From: Chitinophagaceae bacterium
GTDB taxonomy: Bacteria; Bacteroidota; Bacteroidia; Chitinophagales; Chitinophagaceae
Direction: 5' to 3'
DNA: 64,000 nucleotides
NCBI GenBank assembly: GCA_016720825.1
Contig: JADKJV010000004.1
Coordinates: forward strand, 215,421-279,420
Each line of letters begins with the position of its first letter. Position 1 is the first letter of the stretch. The notes beneath the pieces were generated by a model. That model made no database searches and had not been told where the DNA came from. It saw nothing but the letters and a program-made list of their open reading frames with translations. Shown in pieces: positions 26,064 to 35,037 of this stretch. The position numbers were made by a program, and so were the translations under genes.

Positions 26064-26806
26064 TAAAGGGCAAATACGACATCTACTTCGTAACGGAGTT
26101 TTATTTTCTTAAAAGCCACTTCCGTTTTATCCATTTCTTTATAACTGTCGCGGTATTCTATCCTGGATTGTGAAACTGCATTAGACACATTTAAATAACG
26201 GTTATTATCCAGTGAAGTCCTGGAACCTGATTCATCTGGTTCTACTATGGTTACTGCAGGTCCCAGCTTTTCGCCAATGGCTTCTGTCAGGTAAATGCCT
26301 TTGTCTTTGGCCGCTTTGATAGCCTGTATTTTCAGGAGTTTCCTGAATTCTGTCATTTTACTGTGGCTCGTGCCAGAAATCTGGAAGCTGCGGGTGGCTT
26401 CATCATCGAGTTTTTCCACCAGTTGGTCCATTTGTTTGCTGTTGCTGAATATTACCTGGTAAATAATGCCTGCCATCAGATCCGGGTCTTTCTTCCCTTT
26501 CCTGAAATAATAGTAATTATTGAAACCGGTATAGGATGAAATGCTCACCATGGAATCCGCGATCGCAGATGCTTTGCACGCGTCGAGAAATGTCGTTTTA
26601 ATTGTTTCCAGGTCTTTTTTGGCTTCGCCTCTTTTCTGGTATTCCCGCAGTTCAATGGTTACATAAATCTGGTCGGGGATAATTTCCATCTCGGCACTGC
26701 CGGAAACCGTAATAGTTTTCGGGTATGGGTTAGGGGAGGTATTTACCTGGCCCATGACGGGGCTCATTAACATCAGGAAGCTGATGTAAAGGACTGTTTT
26801 TTTCAT
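26063..26806 (-). CDS. SIMPL domain (DUF541) secreted protein
   Basis: The 247-residue protein has a signal peptide (MKKTVLYISFLMLMSPVMGQ), then PKTITVSGSAEMEIIPDQIYVTIELREY, the SIMPL/BP26 start, and ends VAFKKIKLRYEVDVVFAL. Family members are periplasmic or outer-membrane associated, and some form channel-like oligomers (BP26). Its role here is not evident from the neighbours. Confidence 0.8.
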   Translation of the reverse strand: MKKTVLYISFLMLMSPVMGQVNTSPNPYPKTITVSGSAEMEIIPDQIYVTIELREYQKRGEAKKDLETIKTTFLDACKASAIADSMVSISSYTGFNNYYYFRKGKKDPDLMAGIIYQVIFSNSKQMDQLVEKLDDEATRSFQISGTSHSKMTEFRKLLKIQAIKAAKDKGIYLTEAIGEKLGPAVTIVEPDESGSRTSLDNNRYLNVSNAVSQSRIEYRDSYKEMDKTEVAFKKIKLRYEVDVVFAL

Positions 26807-26903
26807 ATGCTGATTTTTTATTGAAGATGTGCTGGCTCATTAAATTACACAATCCACCCAGTTTCAGTCACTATTTCTTAATTTCAGGCCTGATTGCTTT
26901 ACC

Positions 26904-27683
26904 ATGGCATCCCTGATCGAAAGGCTCAAACATTTTAACCCCGTACGGAAACTGGTGTATTTCGTGGTGGGATTGGTGTCTTATCCCGGACTTACCATGG
27001 TAAATAAGCTGAAAATCAGCGGTACTGAGCATCTCAAAAAACTTCCCCGTTCCAATGTGCTTTTTGTAAGCAATCACCAGACTTATTTTGCAGACGTAAT
27101 TACCTTCCTCCATATTTTCTGTGCCGTAAAATGGGGCAAGATGAACAGGCTGGGTGTTCCTTATTATTTACTGAACCCTTTTACCCGGGTGAATTATGTA
27201 GCTGCTGAACAAACCATGAAAGGCAGCTGGATCAGCCGTTTGTTTGCGCTGGCCGGCGCTATTACCGTCAAGCGTACCTGGAACCGGGATGCCAAAGAAT
27301 CCAGGAAAGGACTGGATCCGTCGGATACACGGAAGATCACCCGCGCATTACAAAAGAACTGGGTCATTACATTTCCGCAGGGAACCACCAAACCTTTTGC
27401 ACCCGGACGTAAAGGAACGGCGTTGATCATCAAACATAATAAGCCCGTTGTTATTCCCGTCGTGATTGGCGGTTTCTGGCGGGCATTCAACAAAAAAGGA
27501 CTGAAGTTTAAAAAGAAACATACCCAGCTGAGTGTAACCTTTAAAGCGCCGCTGGACATAGACTACGATGCGCCATCCGAAAAAATCATGGAACAGATTA
27601 TGGATGCCATTGAGCAGAGTAAAACATACATGATGAAGGGGCGCCATCACTGGCTGACTGAAAAAGAAACAACACCTGTTTAA
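26904..27683 (+). CDS. 1-acyl-sn-glycerol-3-phosphate acyltransferase family protein
   Basis: The 259-residue protein contains the catalytic motif VSNHQTYFADVITF (H-x4-D), the glycerophosphate-binding FPQGTT segment and a C-terminal KPVVIPVVIGGF block, the normal PlsC order. It probably makes phosphatidate. It is distinct from the acyltransferase at 15.2-16.2 kb. It overlaps the convergent thioesterase gene by four bases. Confidence 0.85.
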   Translation: MASLIERLKHFNPVRKLVYFVVGLVSYPGLTMVNKLKISGTEHLKKLPRSNVLFVSNHQTYFADVITFLHIFCAVKWGKMNRLGVPYYLLNPFTRVNYVAAEQTMKGSWISRLFALAGAITVKRTWNRDAKESRKGLDPSDTRKITRALQKNWVITFPQGTTKPFAPGRKGTALIIKHNKPVVIPVVIGGFWRAFNKKGLKFKKKHTQLSVTFKAPLDIDYDAPSEKIMEQIMDAIEQSKTYMMKGRHHWLTEKETTPV

Positions 27684-28204
27684 TCATTGATAAAAAGCGC
27701 CCGCAGTTCTGTTGCATCGCTGGCTTTCATTTTACCACCCAGGATCAGCCTGATCTGGCGGCGGCGTAAAGCCCCTTCAAATAATCTTTTTTCCCCTTCA
27801 GATTCGGGAGTAAGTTCAGGAACAGGCCTGGGTTTACGGTTGGGATCCAATGCCACGAATGTATAATAGGCTTCGTTGCTTTTATATTTGAACTGCTGGG
27901 TCAGGTCTTCACCCCATACAGACAGATGCACTTCCATGGATGAATTAAATGCACGGGTTACTTTAGCCTCAATATGCACGGCATTACCCAGTTTAATGGG
28001 ATTTTCAAACGAGATATTATCAACCGAAGCGGTAACTACAGGTGCATTACAATGTTTTTGCGCAGAAAGTGCGGCCGCGATGTCCATCCAGTACATCAGT
28101 CTTCCCCCCATGAGGTTACCAAAAGTGTTGGTATCGTTGGGAAGCACGATTTCGGTCATGATAATCGTACTTTCTGAAGGCTTGCGGGATTGCATATTTC
28201 TCAT
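27680..28204 (-). CDS. Acyl-CoA thioesterase, hotdog fold
   Basis: The 174-residue protein contains PNDTNTFGNLMGGRLMYWMDIAAALSAQKH, the catalytic block of the BFIT/ACOT-type hotdog thioesterases, and VDNISFENPIKLGNAVHIEAKV. It hydrolyses acyl-CoA to free acid and CoA. The convergent PlsC-like gene also works on acyl groups. The start could also be the fourth codon (MQSRKPSE). Confidence 0.87.
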   Translation of the reverse strand: MRNMQSRKPSESTIIMTEIVLPNDTNTFGNLMGGRLMYWMDIAAALSAQKHCNAPVVTASVDNISFENPIKLGNAVHIEAKVTRAFNSSMEVHLSVWGEDLTQQFKYKSNEAYYTFVALDPNRKPRPVPELTPESEGEKRLFEGALRRRQIRLILGGKMKASDATELRALFIND

Positions 28205-28336
28205 TTCGGCAAAGGTACAACAAGCGGTTTAATCAGGTGATTCGAGCTGATTAGCGGTAGTGTATCTCTTTGAATTGCTGTTTTTTCTTTATGCGGTACG
28301 ATTCTTTGGAAGCGGGTAAACCCCTGGCGGGGCCCA

Positions 28337-28388
28337 CCCATAGAAAGGGTATCTAAGCAGCTCACAATATAAGCCCATAGAAACGGTA
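28337..28388. repeat. Pair of direct repeats in the thioesterase-proline dehydrogenase gap
   Basis: CCCATAGAAAGGGTA (28337-28351) recurs as CCCATAGAAACGGTA (28374-28388), 14 of 15 identical with a period of 37. The surroundings (28320-28410) are GC-rich and unlike the AT-rich flanks, so they may be a small mobile or regulatory element. The rest of the 450-base gap contains no supported gene. Confidence 0.5.
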
Positions 28389-28605
28389 GCCACGCCCACC
28401 CAAGCCCGCCTGCACACCGTCCTAAATGAATTATGTAGTTTTCTTTATTGCAATAATGCAAACCTAAGACGCATTACAAAACCAGCCATGTGAAAAACAC
28501 CATCCGGAAATGTTATTTTTCCCGCAAATCCGCTATAAAATTGGTTTTGAAGCAGCGCATTTCAAACTGATGCACAATCTGATTAGCATCATGGAGGAAG
28601 TCATT

Positions 28606-28634
28606 TTTGTTCAGGTGCCGCCCCCTTATCTTTG
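28606..28634 (+). promoter_or_regulatory. Promoter of the proline dehydrogenase gene
   Basis: TTTG at 28606-28609 and TATCTTTG at 28627-28634 are 17 bases apart. The start codon follows 20 bases after the -7 element. Confidence 0.6.
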
Positions 28635-28653
28635 CATCACTTATGCTTGCTAT

Positions 28654-29889
28654 ATGAGTAACTATCCATCAATTTCATTTGAAAATACCGAATTCGCATT
28701 TGAATATAAATCGAACAAGGAACTGAAAAGTGCCCGTTTTTTATTTTCATCCATGGGTAAAGCCTGGCTGGTGAAAATGGGTACCCGAATAACCCCTAAA
28801 TTAATTCGCTGGGGATTCCCGATCAAAGGCATTATCCGGCGCACCATTTTTGCCCAGTTTGTTGGAGGTGAAACACTGGAACAAACTTCTGAAGTGGCGA
28901 AAAAACTCGGGGAGTATAATGTCCAGATTATCCTGGACTATGCCGTGGAAGGCGGTGAATCAACCGATGAAGAATATGATAAAGCCATCCAGGAATTCCT
29001 GCGAGTGATCCGTTATTCGGCCACACAGCCTAATATTCCCTTTGTAAGTATTAAAGTAACGGGTATCGCCGATTCTGACCTGCTGGAAAAAATTGATACG
29101 CTGATGAAGCAATCTTCCGGCACACTGATGAAAAGATACCTGGCTTCCCTGGAACAATTAACGCCTGCCGAGAAAGATGCCTGGCACCGGGTTCGTCACC
29201 GTTTAATGCTGATGTGCCAGGAAGCACAGGCACATGGTGTGGGTGTGCAGGTGGATGCTGAACAAAGCTGGTACCTGGATCCCGTGGATGCACTGACCAT
29301 GCTGATGATGGACAGCTTCAATAAAGAAAAAGCGGTTGTTTATAATACGCTGCAGATGTACCGTCATGACCGCATGGCTTTCCTGAAAGATTGTTATGAT
29401 GCGGCTGTTGAAAGGAAATTCATACTCGCCCTGAAGCTGGTGCGTGGTGCTTATATGGAAAGGGAGAGAAGAAGGGCTATTGAAAAAGGCTATCCTTCAC
29501 CCATCAACCCTGATAAAGAAACAACCGACCGTGATTTTGACGATGCCATGGCTTTCTGCATTGACCACATTGATAACTGTGCCATGATTGTGGCTTCCCA
29601 TAATGAAAAAAGCAACCTGCTGGCCGCGCAATTACTCCAGCAAAAAGGACTTCCGCTCAAACACCCGCATGTACATTGGAGCCAGTTGTATGGCATGAGC
29701 GATAATATCACTTTTAACCTGGCACATGCCGGTTGTTCAGTGAGCAAGTACCTTCCTTTCGGCCCGATCCGGGATGTGATTCCTTACCTGATGCGCCGCG
29801 CACAGGAAAACACATCCGTGAAAGGCCAAACCGGCCGTGAACTGGGATTGATAAAGAAAGAGCTGGCGAGGCGGAAAGGAAAAGTGTAA
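28654..29889 (+). CDS. Proline dehydrogenase
   Basis: The protein has 411 residues from the ATG before SNYPSISFENTEF; an upstream in-frame extension overlaps the promoter and is rejected. The TIM-barrel motifs of the flavoenzyme are seen: VSIKVTGI, GVGVQVDAEQSWYLDP, LALKLVRGAYMERER, and the C-terminal QLYGMSDNITFNLA plus KYLPFGPIRDVIPYLMRRAQEN. It oxidises proline to pyrroline-5-carboxylate. It is a stand-alone enzyme; no P5C dehydrogenase gene is adjacent. Confidence 0.92.
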   Translation: MSNYPSISFENTEFAFEYKSNKELKSARFLFSSMGKAWLVKMGTRITPKLIRWGFPIKGIIRRTIFAQFVGGETLEQTSEVAKKLGEYNVQIILDYAVEGGESTDEEYDKAIQEFLRVIRYSATQPNIPFVSIKVTGIADSDLLEKIDTLMKQSSGTLMKRYLASLEQLTPAEKDAWHRVRHRLMLMCQEAQAHGVGVQVDAEQSWYLDPVDALTMLMMDSFNKEKAVVYNTLQMYRHDRMAFLKDCYDAAVERKFILALKLVRGAYMERERRRAIEKGYPSPINPDKETTDRDFDDAMAFCIDHIDNCAMIVASHNEKSNLLAAQLLQQKGLPLKHPHVHWSQLYGMSDNITFNLAHAGCSVSKYLPFGPIRDVIPYLMRRAQENTSVKGQTGRELGLIKKELARRKGKV

Positions 29890-29958
29890 TATTATGTGGA
29901 GGGTGAAGACACCCACCAAGGCTGCAATTACAATAATTAAGCAAATGACGAAATTGCA

Positions 29959-30066
29959 CATATGACCACTTTGTGTCCTTTGCCTTGCCCGCCGTAGCCT
30001 GTGCTGAAGCTTCAGCGAAAGCACATGCGAAGGTGGGTATTCTTTGTGTCCCTTGTGGTAAAAAAA
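29959..30066 (+). repeat. ccactttgtgtcctttg repeat with a cccgcc...ggtggg core
   Basis: This is a copy of the element also seen at 52694-52806 and, in part, at 32217-32480. It reads gaccactttgtgtcctttgcc, then a GC-rich core (cccgccgtagcc...gaagcttcagcg...gaaggtggg), then ttctttgtgtcccttgtggt. The whole can fold into a long imperfect hairpin. Confidence 0.7.
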
Positions 30067-30101
30067 ACCTTTCACAGAACTCAACCTCTAAAGCGCCTCT
30101 A

Positions 30102-31154
30102 ATGAAAAAACTCATCTTCCTTCTCTGGCTGGGATTCACCTGTTTTTCAGCACCAGCACAAAACAACGCCGCAGCCGAAACCCTCGTACGTGAAGGAATA
30201 GACCTTCATGATAAAGGGGATTATGAAGGCGCCCTTCGTAAATATGATGCAGCCATCAAACTGGATAACGGCAATTTTGACGCCTGGTATGAAAAAGGCT
30301 ATACGCTGTATGCCATGGACCGGAAAAAAGAAGTGGTAAGCCTCAGCAAGGATATGGTGAAGCAATTCAAGGGCCACCCCGGCATGAACCAGGTATTCAT
30401 GCAATACGGCAGTGCTCTCGATGATATTGGCAAGAGCAAGGATGCGCTGGATATATATGATGAGGGGATTGCGCTGTTCCCGCAGGACTACCTGCTGTAT
30501 TTTAACAAAGGGCTTACCATGCTTAAGCTCAACCAGGTCGATGAGGGCCGGCTGTTATTTGAAAAAGCACTCAGCATCCGCCCCCTGCATTCTTCTTCCA
30601 ATTACTATCTGGGGCTGATACTGCAGGATAATAATAAGATACCAGCAATCATGGCGTTTGCCACTTTCCTCGGGGTGGAACCACAAACCAGCCGTTCTAA
30701 AGACGGTTGGGCGCGTGTGCAGAAACTGATTGGTGGCAACGTTAAAACCGAAGGGAATAATACAACCATAACGCTGGATCCATCAATGCTGTCAGATAAT
30801 AAAAAAACTGCCGAAAATGATTTCAGGTCAGTGGAGGTGATGTTTACCCTCACGTCTGCGCTTGATAACAATAAAAGTGTGGACAGCGTGTTTACCACAG
30901 CGGCCGACAAACTGAGCCTGAAGCTGCAGATGATGATTAATTCAATGAGCACGCAAAAAGAGAAGGCGAAAGGGTTTTACTGGACGCATTATGTTCCTTT
31001 TTTTGAAGCCTTGAAGGAAGATGCCCAAATTGGCACGCTGGTTCATTTGATGATGATGCAGGCAAAAGATGAGGATAATAAGAAATGGCTGGAGGATCAT
31101 GAAGAAGACGTGAATAAGTTTTACGATTGGCTGAAGGCTTATAAATGGAAATAG
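30102..31154 (+). CDS. Secreted tetratricopeptide-repeat protein
   Basis: The protein has 350 residues from the ATG giving MKKLIFLLWLGFTCFSAPAQ, a signal peptide; a longer frame upstream is only repeat DNA. Residues 25-190 contain about five TPR units (GIDLHDKGDYEGALRKYDAAIKLDNGNFDAWYEKGY and others). The C-terminal 150 residues are unassigned and acidic at the end. A scaffold role outside the cytoplasm is likely, but no partner is indicated. Confidence 0.75.
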   Translation: MKKLIFLLWLGFTCFSAPAQNNAAAETLVREGIDLHDKGDYEGALRKYDAAIKLDNGNFDAWYEKGYTLYAMDRKKEVVSLSKDMVKQFKGHPGMNQVFMQYGSALDDIGKSKDALDIYDEGIALFPQDYLLYFNKGLTMLKLNQVDEGRLLFEKALSIRPLHSSSNYYLGLILQDNNKIPAIMAFATFLGVEPQTSRSKDGWARVQKLIGGNVKTEGNNTTITLDPSMLSDNKKTAENDFRSVEVMFTLTSALDNNKSVDSVFTTAADKLSLKLQMMINSMSTQKEKAKGFYWTHYVPFFEALKEDAQIGTLVHLMMMQAKDEDNKKWLEDHEEDVNKFYDWLKAYKWK

Positions 31155-31230
31155 TTCCTCGGCAGGCTCGGAATGACTGCTTTGGTTTCCTCAGGCGCCG
31201 CGGGAAGGGCGGCTGCCCCGGGCAGGGGGA

Positions 31231-31290
31231 TGGTCTATTCGCTATGAATAGTCGAACCGACTCTGTGTCTTGTGGTTTTGTATTTGTGGT
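31231..31290. repeat. Left copy of a direct repeat bordering a decayed island
   Basis: TGGTCTATTCGCTATGAATA begins at 31231 and is followed by ctctgtgtcttgtggttttg. The same pair of phrases returns at 32413-32475, so the two copies flank the broken genes between them. Confidence 0.6.
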
Positions 31291-31307
31291 TTTGTATTTC
31301 CTCTTCC

Positions 31308-31640
31308 TTAATGCAGGCTGATCACCCTGACAATTTCCACTGCCCGTTTACATTCTTCCACAGATGCACAAATTTTGAAAATGCGTCGGCCCGGTTTCTT
31401 TTCTGGTTATGAAACCAATTTCAACGGCACCAATCCGCGATTTCATAGACTTCAATACTCCCGGTAACAGTTCCTCGTTACTTTCCCGCAAATATTGTTT
31501 TTCGTCGCTTCCATGATCTGGCTTTTGAAGTGAGACCGCCTTTGTCTGGTAAAATTCTATGTTTTCGGATATCTGGAATCCATTACAGGGAGGTTGCAAT
31601 GGTTATGTCAAACACCTGTCGGTATAAACGATACTGTTGT
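31308..31640 (-). pseudogene. Remnant of a SnoaL/NTF2-like (DUF4440-type) gene
   Basis: No single frame is open, but pieces in three frames read as EVYEIADW, then VEIGFITRKETG, then AFSKFVHLWKNVNGQWKL and VISLH before a stop. This order (charged beta strand, then WxxxNGQWKL) is that of small NTF2-fold proteins. At least two frameshifts are needed to join them. It is decayed or heavily mis-sequenced; the family call is tentative. Confidence 0.4.
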
Positions 31641-31800
31641 AAAAGCTGCAGAAACGGGTTTAATGCAGGGCTTTCGGGCGGGGGGCGCAGGAGCAGATTA
31701 TAGCGTTATACAAAAATGCTGGTTTTTATTCCCATGTTTTTTTCTAAAATAACAGAATACCGAAAGCGTATGTGGTTTCCTTTGTAAAATGACGGGCTGA

Positions 31801-32195
31801 TTAAAGTAATTGTTTCAGGACAGATTCCAACTGCTTCTTCAAATCAGCCGCATTTTCATAATAAACCCTGTAATCGCTGATCCCGGACAGGGTGGTAGAG
31901 TGGGGTGCATTTTTTGCGGAGGTAAATTACCGGCTTGTTCCTGGCTTTTGCATAGCCGGCCTCTATGCCGATTCCAATGGCTTTATCTGATGTTTCTGCA
32001 ATAAGCAAATCGCAGTTGTCAATATCAGCCAATGCCTGTTTCATCATGGCCATTTCATCAGCAGGGATCAAACTGGTATTGGTCAACAAACAGGAAAGGT
32101 TCAATCTGGTGTGATGTTAATGCTGCTTTAATAGCATCCAACTCTTCACGGAGTGCATTTCGCTGCTGGTAGCTTACAGAGATATAGGCTCTCAT
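31801..32195 (-). pseudogene. Nucleoside 2-deoxyribosyltransferase-like protein with two frameshifts
   Basis: Joining three frames gives about 130 residues: MRAYISVSYQQRNALREELD, then DEMAMMKQALADIDNCDLLIAETSDKAIGIGIEAGYAKARNKPVIYLRK, then NAPHSTTLSGISDYRVYY and a lysine-rich end. The central DCDLLIAE...GIEAGYA-type block is that of the nucleoside deoxyribosyltransferase-like fold. The first shift is near 32065 (extra C) and the second in the T-run 31910-31915. The joined protein looks complete, so sequencing error is as likely as decay. Confidence 0.55.
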
Positions 32196-32216
32196 TCTTT
32201 CAAATCCTCCTGATTT

Positions 32217-32480
32217 TTTTTACCACCCGCCTACGCTTCGCTACGTCGGGCAGGCGCCGTACACAGTCCCGATAGCTATCGGGATCGGCACAGAGTACAC
32301 AGAATTCGTTACTATTATTACGCAAGGCGATTTTTTAAAACTCTATCTGCTTTAGGGTAAAGCAGCTTTAGCTGCTACTCTGTGTCCCATTCGGGTGTTG
32401 GCAGAGGGTAAATGGTCTATTCGCTAAGAATATTCAATAAATCACGAAAAACTACTCTGTGTACTTTGTGGTGATTGTAT
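32217..32480. repeat. Composite phrase repeat with a perfect palindrome
   Basis: It contains taccacccgcctacgcttcg with gtcgggcaggcg, then the perfect 18-base palindrome TCCCGATAGCTATCGGGA at 32267-32284, cacagagtacacagaatt, the right copy of the direct repeat at 32413-32435, and ctctgtgtactttgtggt. No gene is seen here. Confidence 0.7.
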
Positions 32481-32490
32481 TGGAAAAAAA

Positions 32491-33084
32491 TTAATGCTTC
32501 CCCTTCCCATAAGCCTTTTCCCCCGCATACACCGCTACCACCAAATCATTCTCCTTCGGCGGAATCGGACAATTATACCCCGTCACAAACGCACAGTAAG
32601 GATTATAAGAATGGTTAAAATCAATAACCAGTGTTTTCTCCGCTGATATATCACCGGTTTTGAAATCAATATATTTCCCGCCTCCATAACTTTCAATACC
32701 GCTGAGTGAATCAGTGAAAGGGATAAAAAAATTATCCCGGTATTCAGAATGTCCCATCAGTTGTGCCAGCCGGTAAGCATACAATGTATAAAGTTTGCCC
32801 TGCAGTGTGAAACTCAGTTTGGCAAATTTGATGGCGTCTTTGGGGCCGGTTCCCGATGTGGCCATTGGAAAAAAAGCCTGTCCGGCCAGGATTTCAACCT
32901 TGGCTGTTACCCGGTATTTTTCATTGACAGGGTAGAAGCGGACAAAGGCGGTATCATTTTGAATGATGGTTGTCAGCTCCGTTTTATACTTCAGCTGGTA
33001 ACTGAGCAGGCTGTCGGTATACGATTTCTGTGCAAAAACCGGTGATAGTGCCAACAGGAATATGGCAGTGATAAATGTTCTCAT
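32491..33084 (-). CDS. DUF1684 secreted protein
   Basis: The 197-residue protein has a signal peptide (MRTFITAIFLLALSPVFAQ) and the DUF1684 signature toward its end: YGGGKYIDF, VIDFNHSYNPYCAF, YNCPIPPKENDLVVAVYAGEKAY. The biochemical function of the family is not established. It overlaps the upstream gene by four bases, suggesting one transcription unit. Confidence 0.8.
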   Translation of the reverse strand: MRTFITAIFLLALSPVFAQKSYTDSLLSYQLKYKTELTTIIQNDTAFVRFYPVNEKYRVTAKVEILAGQAFFPMATSGTGPKDAIKFAKLSFTLQGKLYTLYAYRLAQLMGHSEYRDNFFIPFTDSLSGIESYGGGKYIDFKTGDISAEKTLVIDFNHSYNPYCAFVTGYNCPIPPKENDLVVAVYAGEKAYGKGKH

Positions 33085-34082
33085 TTTTCATGGCTCATTT
33101 GATCTGCAATACTGATCATTTCTTTCAGCGCTTTTTCCGTATTTGTGGTAATGGCCACGTGCAGGATCAGTCCGGTTTCAATGAAATCAGCGTGTACAAA
33201 CTGTTCCCTTAAAAATAAGTCGCGGGTGGGATCCCTGAATTCCAGCCAGTCAACAGCCTGGGCCAGGTATTTGCCCGGCAATTTTTTGGCATCGGCTTCA
33301 TTCAGTCCGTACTCATTGTAAAAATAAGTGGGGTGGTGGCCGGTATAAATGGTCATGCTGGAAAAAGTGGTATCACCCAGCATGCGGTATGTATTTACGC
33401 GCAGCACACCGAAATCATATTTTTCATCTGCCAGTACGAAGTAATTTTTAGGCAGGTTTATTTTTATTTTACTGGCAGTACCGAAAACTTTGAATGATTC
33501 TGTCCGGGCAGTCAGGTTCAGCCGGCGCGTGCCTTTTGCCAGTGTGTTGAATATTTTTTCAGACAGCCGGATATATTCATCTTTTGTCTGGAAAGCTTCG
33601 GGGTTGATATAGGCGTCCACCCGGCTTACCGTTTTATCGGGATTTTTTACCAGCAGGCTGTTGATAAGAATAGCAGATTCTGTGGAGTCGTAATAAATGG
33701 TTGGAGTATTCAGGATGGTGATCACCGAATCTGCGCTGTTCAGCTGTTTCCGGGAATAGTCTTCCGTGGTCGGTTCTGCTTTATTCAGTTCTGCCAGGAA
33801 ATTATCAGAAGCCATGATCAGGGTTTCGGTGGCCATGATCACCAGTTTGCGGTTACCGTCTTCAATAAAAATGCGGGTTTCCTGGTTCTGGTTGGGGTCG
33901 GCTGCCATGATATCTGCCACCCGGGGCATCAGTTTGGCATTGGCCGGCAGGTCGAGGTAAAGTTTCCGGTTCAGCAGGTCCATTTTCCGGGATAGGGTAA
34001 CGGTATCAACCTGTGCCTGAATGGTAAAGGGAAATGCCAGTGCAATGAGGATAGCGGGTACGGTGAATCGGTATAATTTCAT
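33081..34082 (-). CDS. Secreted protein of unknown function
   Basis: The protein has 333 residues from the ATG before KLYRFTVPAILIALAFPFTIQAQ, a clear signal peptide; an in-frame ATG seven codons upstream is less likely. The mature part is rich in Thr, Asn and Lys, with no motif I recognise. It is coupled to the DUF1684 gene by a four-base overlap. Confidence 0.65.
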   Translation of the reverse strand: MKLYRFTVPAILIALAFPFTIQAQVDTVTLSRKMDLLNRKLYLDLPANAKLMPRVADIMAADPNQNQETRIFIEDGNRKLVIMATETLIMASDNFLAELNKAEPTTEDYSRKQLNSADSVITILNTPTIYYDSTESAILINSLLVKNPDKTVSRVDAYINPEAFQTKDEYIRLSEKIFNTLAKGTRRLNLTARTESFKVFGTASKIKINLPKNYFVLADEKYDFGVLRVNTYRMLGDTTFSSMTIYTGHHPTYFYNEYGLNEADAKKLPGKYLAQAVDWLEFRDPTRDLFLREQFVHADFIETGLILHVAITTNTEKALKEMISIADQMSHEK

Positions 34083-34197
34083 GCAATCTTGATTATGTAT
34101 CAAAGATAGGTGGAGTGCCGGATACGCTGCATGCCCCCATTAATTAACAGCTTGCTCACATGGTCCCGGCGGGCTGTTTTCCCCCCTGCATTCTTCG

Positions 34198-34204
34198 TAC
34201 CTTG
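34198..34204 (+). promoter_or_regulatory. Possible -7 element directly before thyA
   Basis: TACCTTG lies six bases before the thyA ATG and is one base short of TAnnTTTG. If used, the transcript would start at or very near the start codon. Confidence 0.35.
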
Positions 34205-34209
34205 CGGCC

Positions 34210-35004
34210 ATGCGTCAGTATCTCGATTTGTTACAGCACATTCTCGATAAAGGAGCTATCAAAACAGACCGGACCGGCACCGGTACGCAGAGTTGTTTTG
34301 GTTACCAGATGCGGTTTAACCTGCAGGATGGATTTCCGCTGGTGACTACAAAAAAAGTACATCTTAAAAGTATTATACATGAGCTGCTTTGGTTCCTGAA
34401 AGGCGAAACCAATATTGCTTACCTGAAAGAACATGGGGTGAAAATCTGGGATGAGTGGGCCAATGAAAACGGGGATCTGGGACCCGTGTATGGCAAGCAA
34501 TGGAGAAACTGGGAAGGGAAGGACGGGAAAGTCACTGACCAGATGAGCGACCTGATCAACCAGATCAAAACTTCACCCGACAGCCGCCGGCTCATCATCA
34601 GTGCGTGGAATGTAGGCGAGCTGAAAGAAATGGCACTGATGCCCTGTCATACGCTGTTCCAGTTTTATGTGGCCGACGGCAAACTGAGCTGCCAGTTATA
34701 CCAGCGCAGTGCGGATGTATTCCTGGGTGTGCCTTTTAATATTGCTTCGTATGCCTTGCTGACACTAATGGTTGCGCAGGTATGCGGTTTACAGCCCGGT
34801 GATTTTGTACATACTTTCGGGGATGTACATATTTACAGCAATCACCGCGAACAGGTGATGCTGCAGTTAAGCAGGGAGCCTTATCCGCTGCCACAAATGA
34901 AACTGAATCCGGAAGTGAAAGATATTTTCGGTTTTAAGTTTGAGGATTTCACGCTGGAGAATTATGTATCGCATCCCGGTATTAAAGCACCGGTGGCCGT
35001 TTAG
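34210..35004 (+). CDS. thyA: Thymidylate synthase
   Basis: The 264-residue protein has all ThyA hallmarks: RTGTGTQSCFGYQMRF, the catalytic cysteine in ALMPCHTLFQFYV, and CQLYQRSADVFLGVPFNIASYA with the substrate-binding Arg and Asn, ending HPGIKAPVAV. It converts dUMP to dTMP and yields dihydrofolate, recycled by the next gene. Confidence 0.97.
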   Translation: MRQYLDLLQHILDKGAIKTDRTGTGTQSCFGYQMRFNLQDGFPLVTTKKVHLKSIIHELLWFLKGETNIAYLKEHGVKIWDEWANENGDLGPVYGKQWRNWEGKDGKVTDQMSDLINQIKTSPDSRRLIISAWNVGELKEMALMPCHTLFQFYVADGKLSCQLYQRSADVFLGVPFNIASYALLTLMVAQVCGLQPGDFVHTFGDVHIYSNHREQVMLQLSREPYPLPQMKLNPEVKDIFGFKFEDFTLENYVSHPGIKAPVAV

Positions 35005-35037
35005 ATATCCGGTAACGGATTCAATAAAATATTTTCA

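Noticed and set aside
28201..28461. 86-codon open frame on the minus strand between the thioesterase and proline dehydrogenase
   Set aside because: It is the translation of a GC-rich direct-repeat region, has no recognisable domain and overlaps the thioesterase start.
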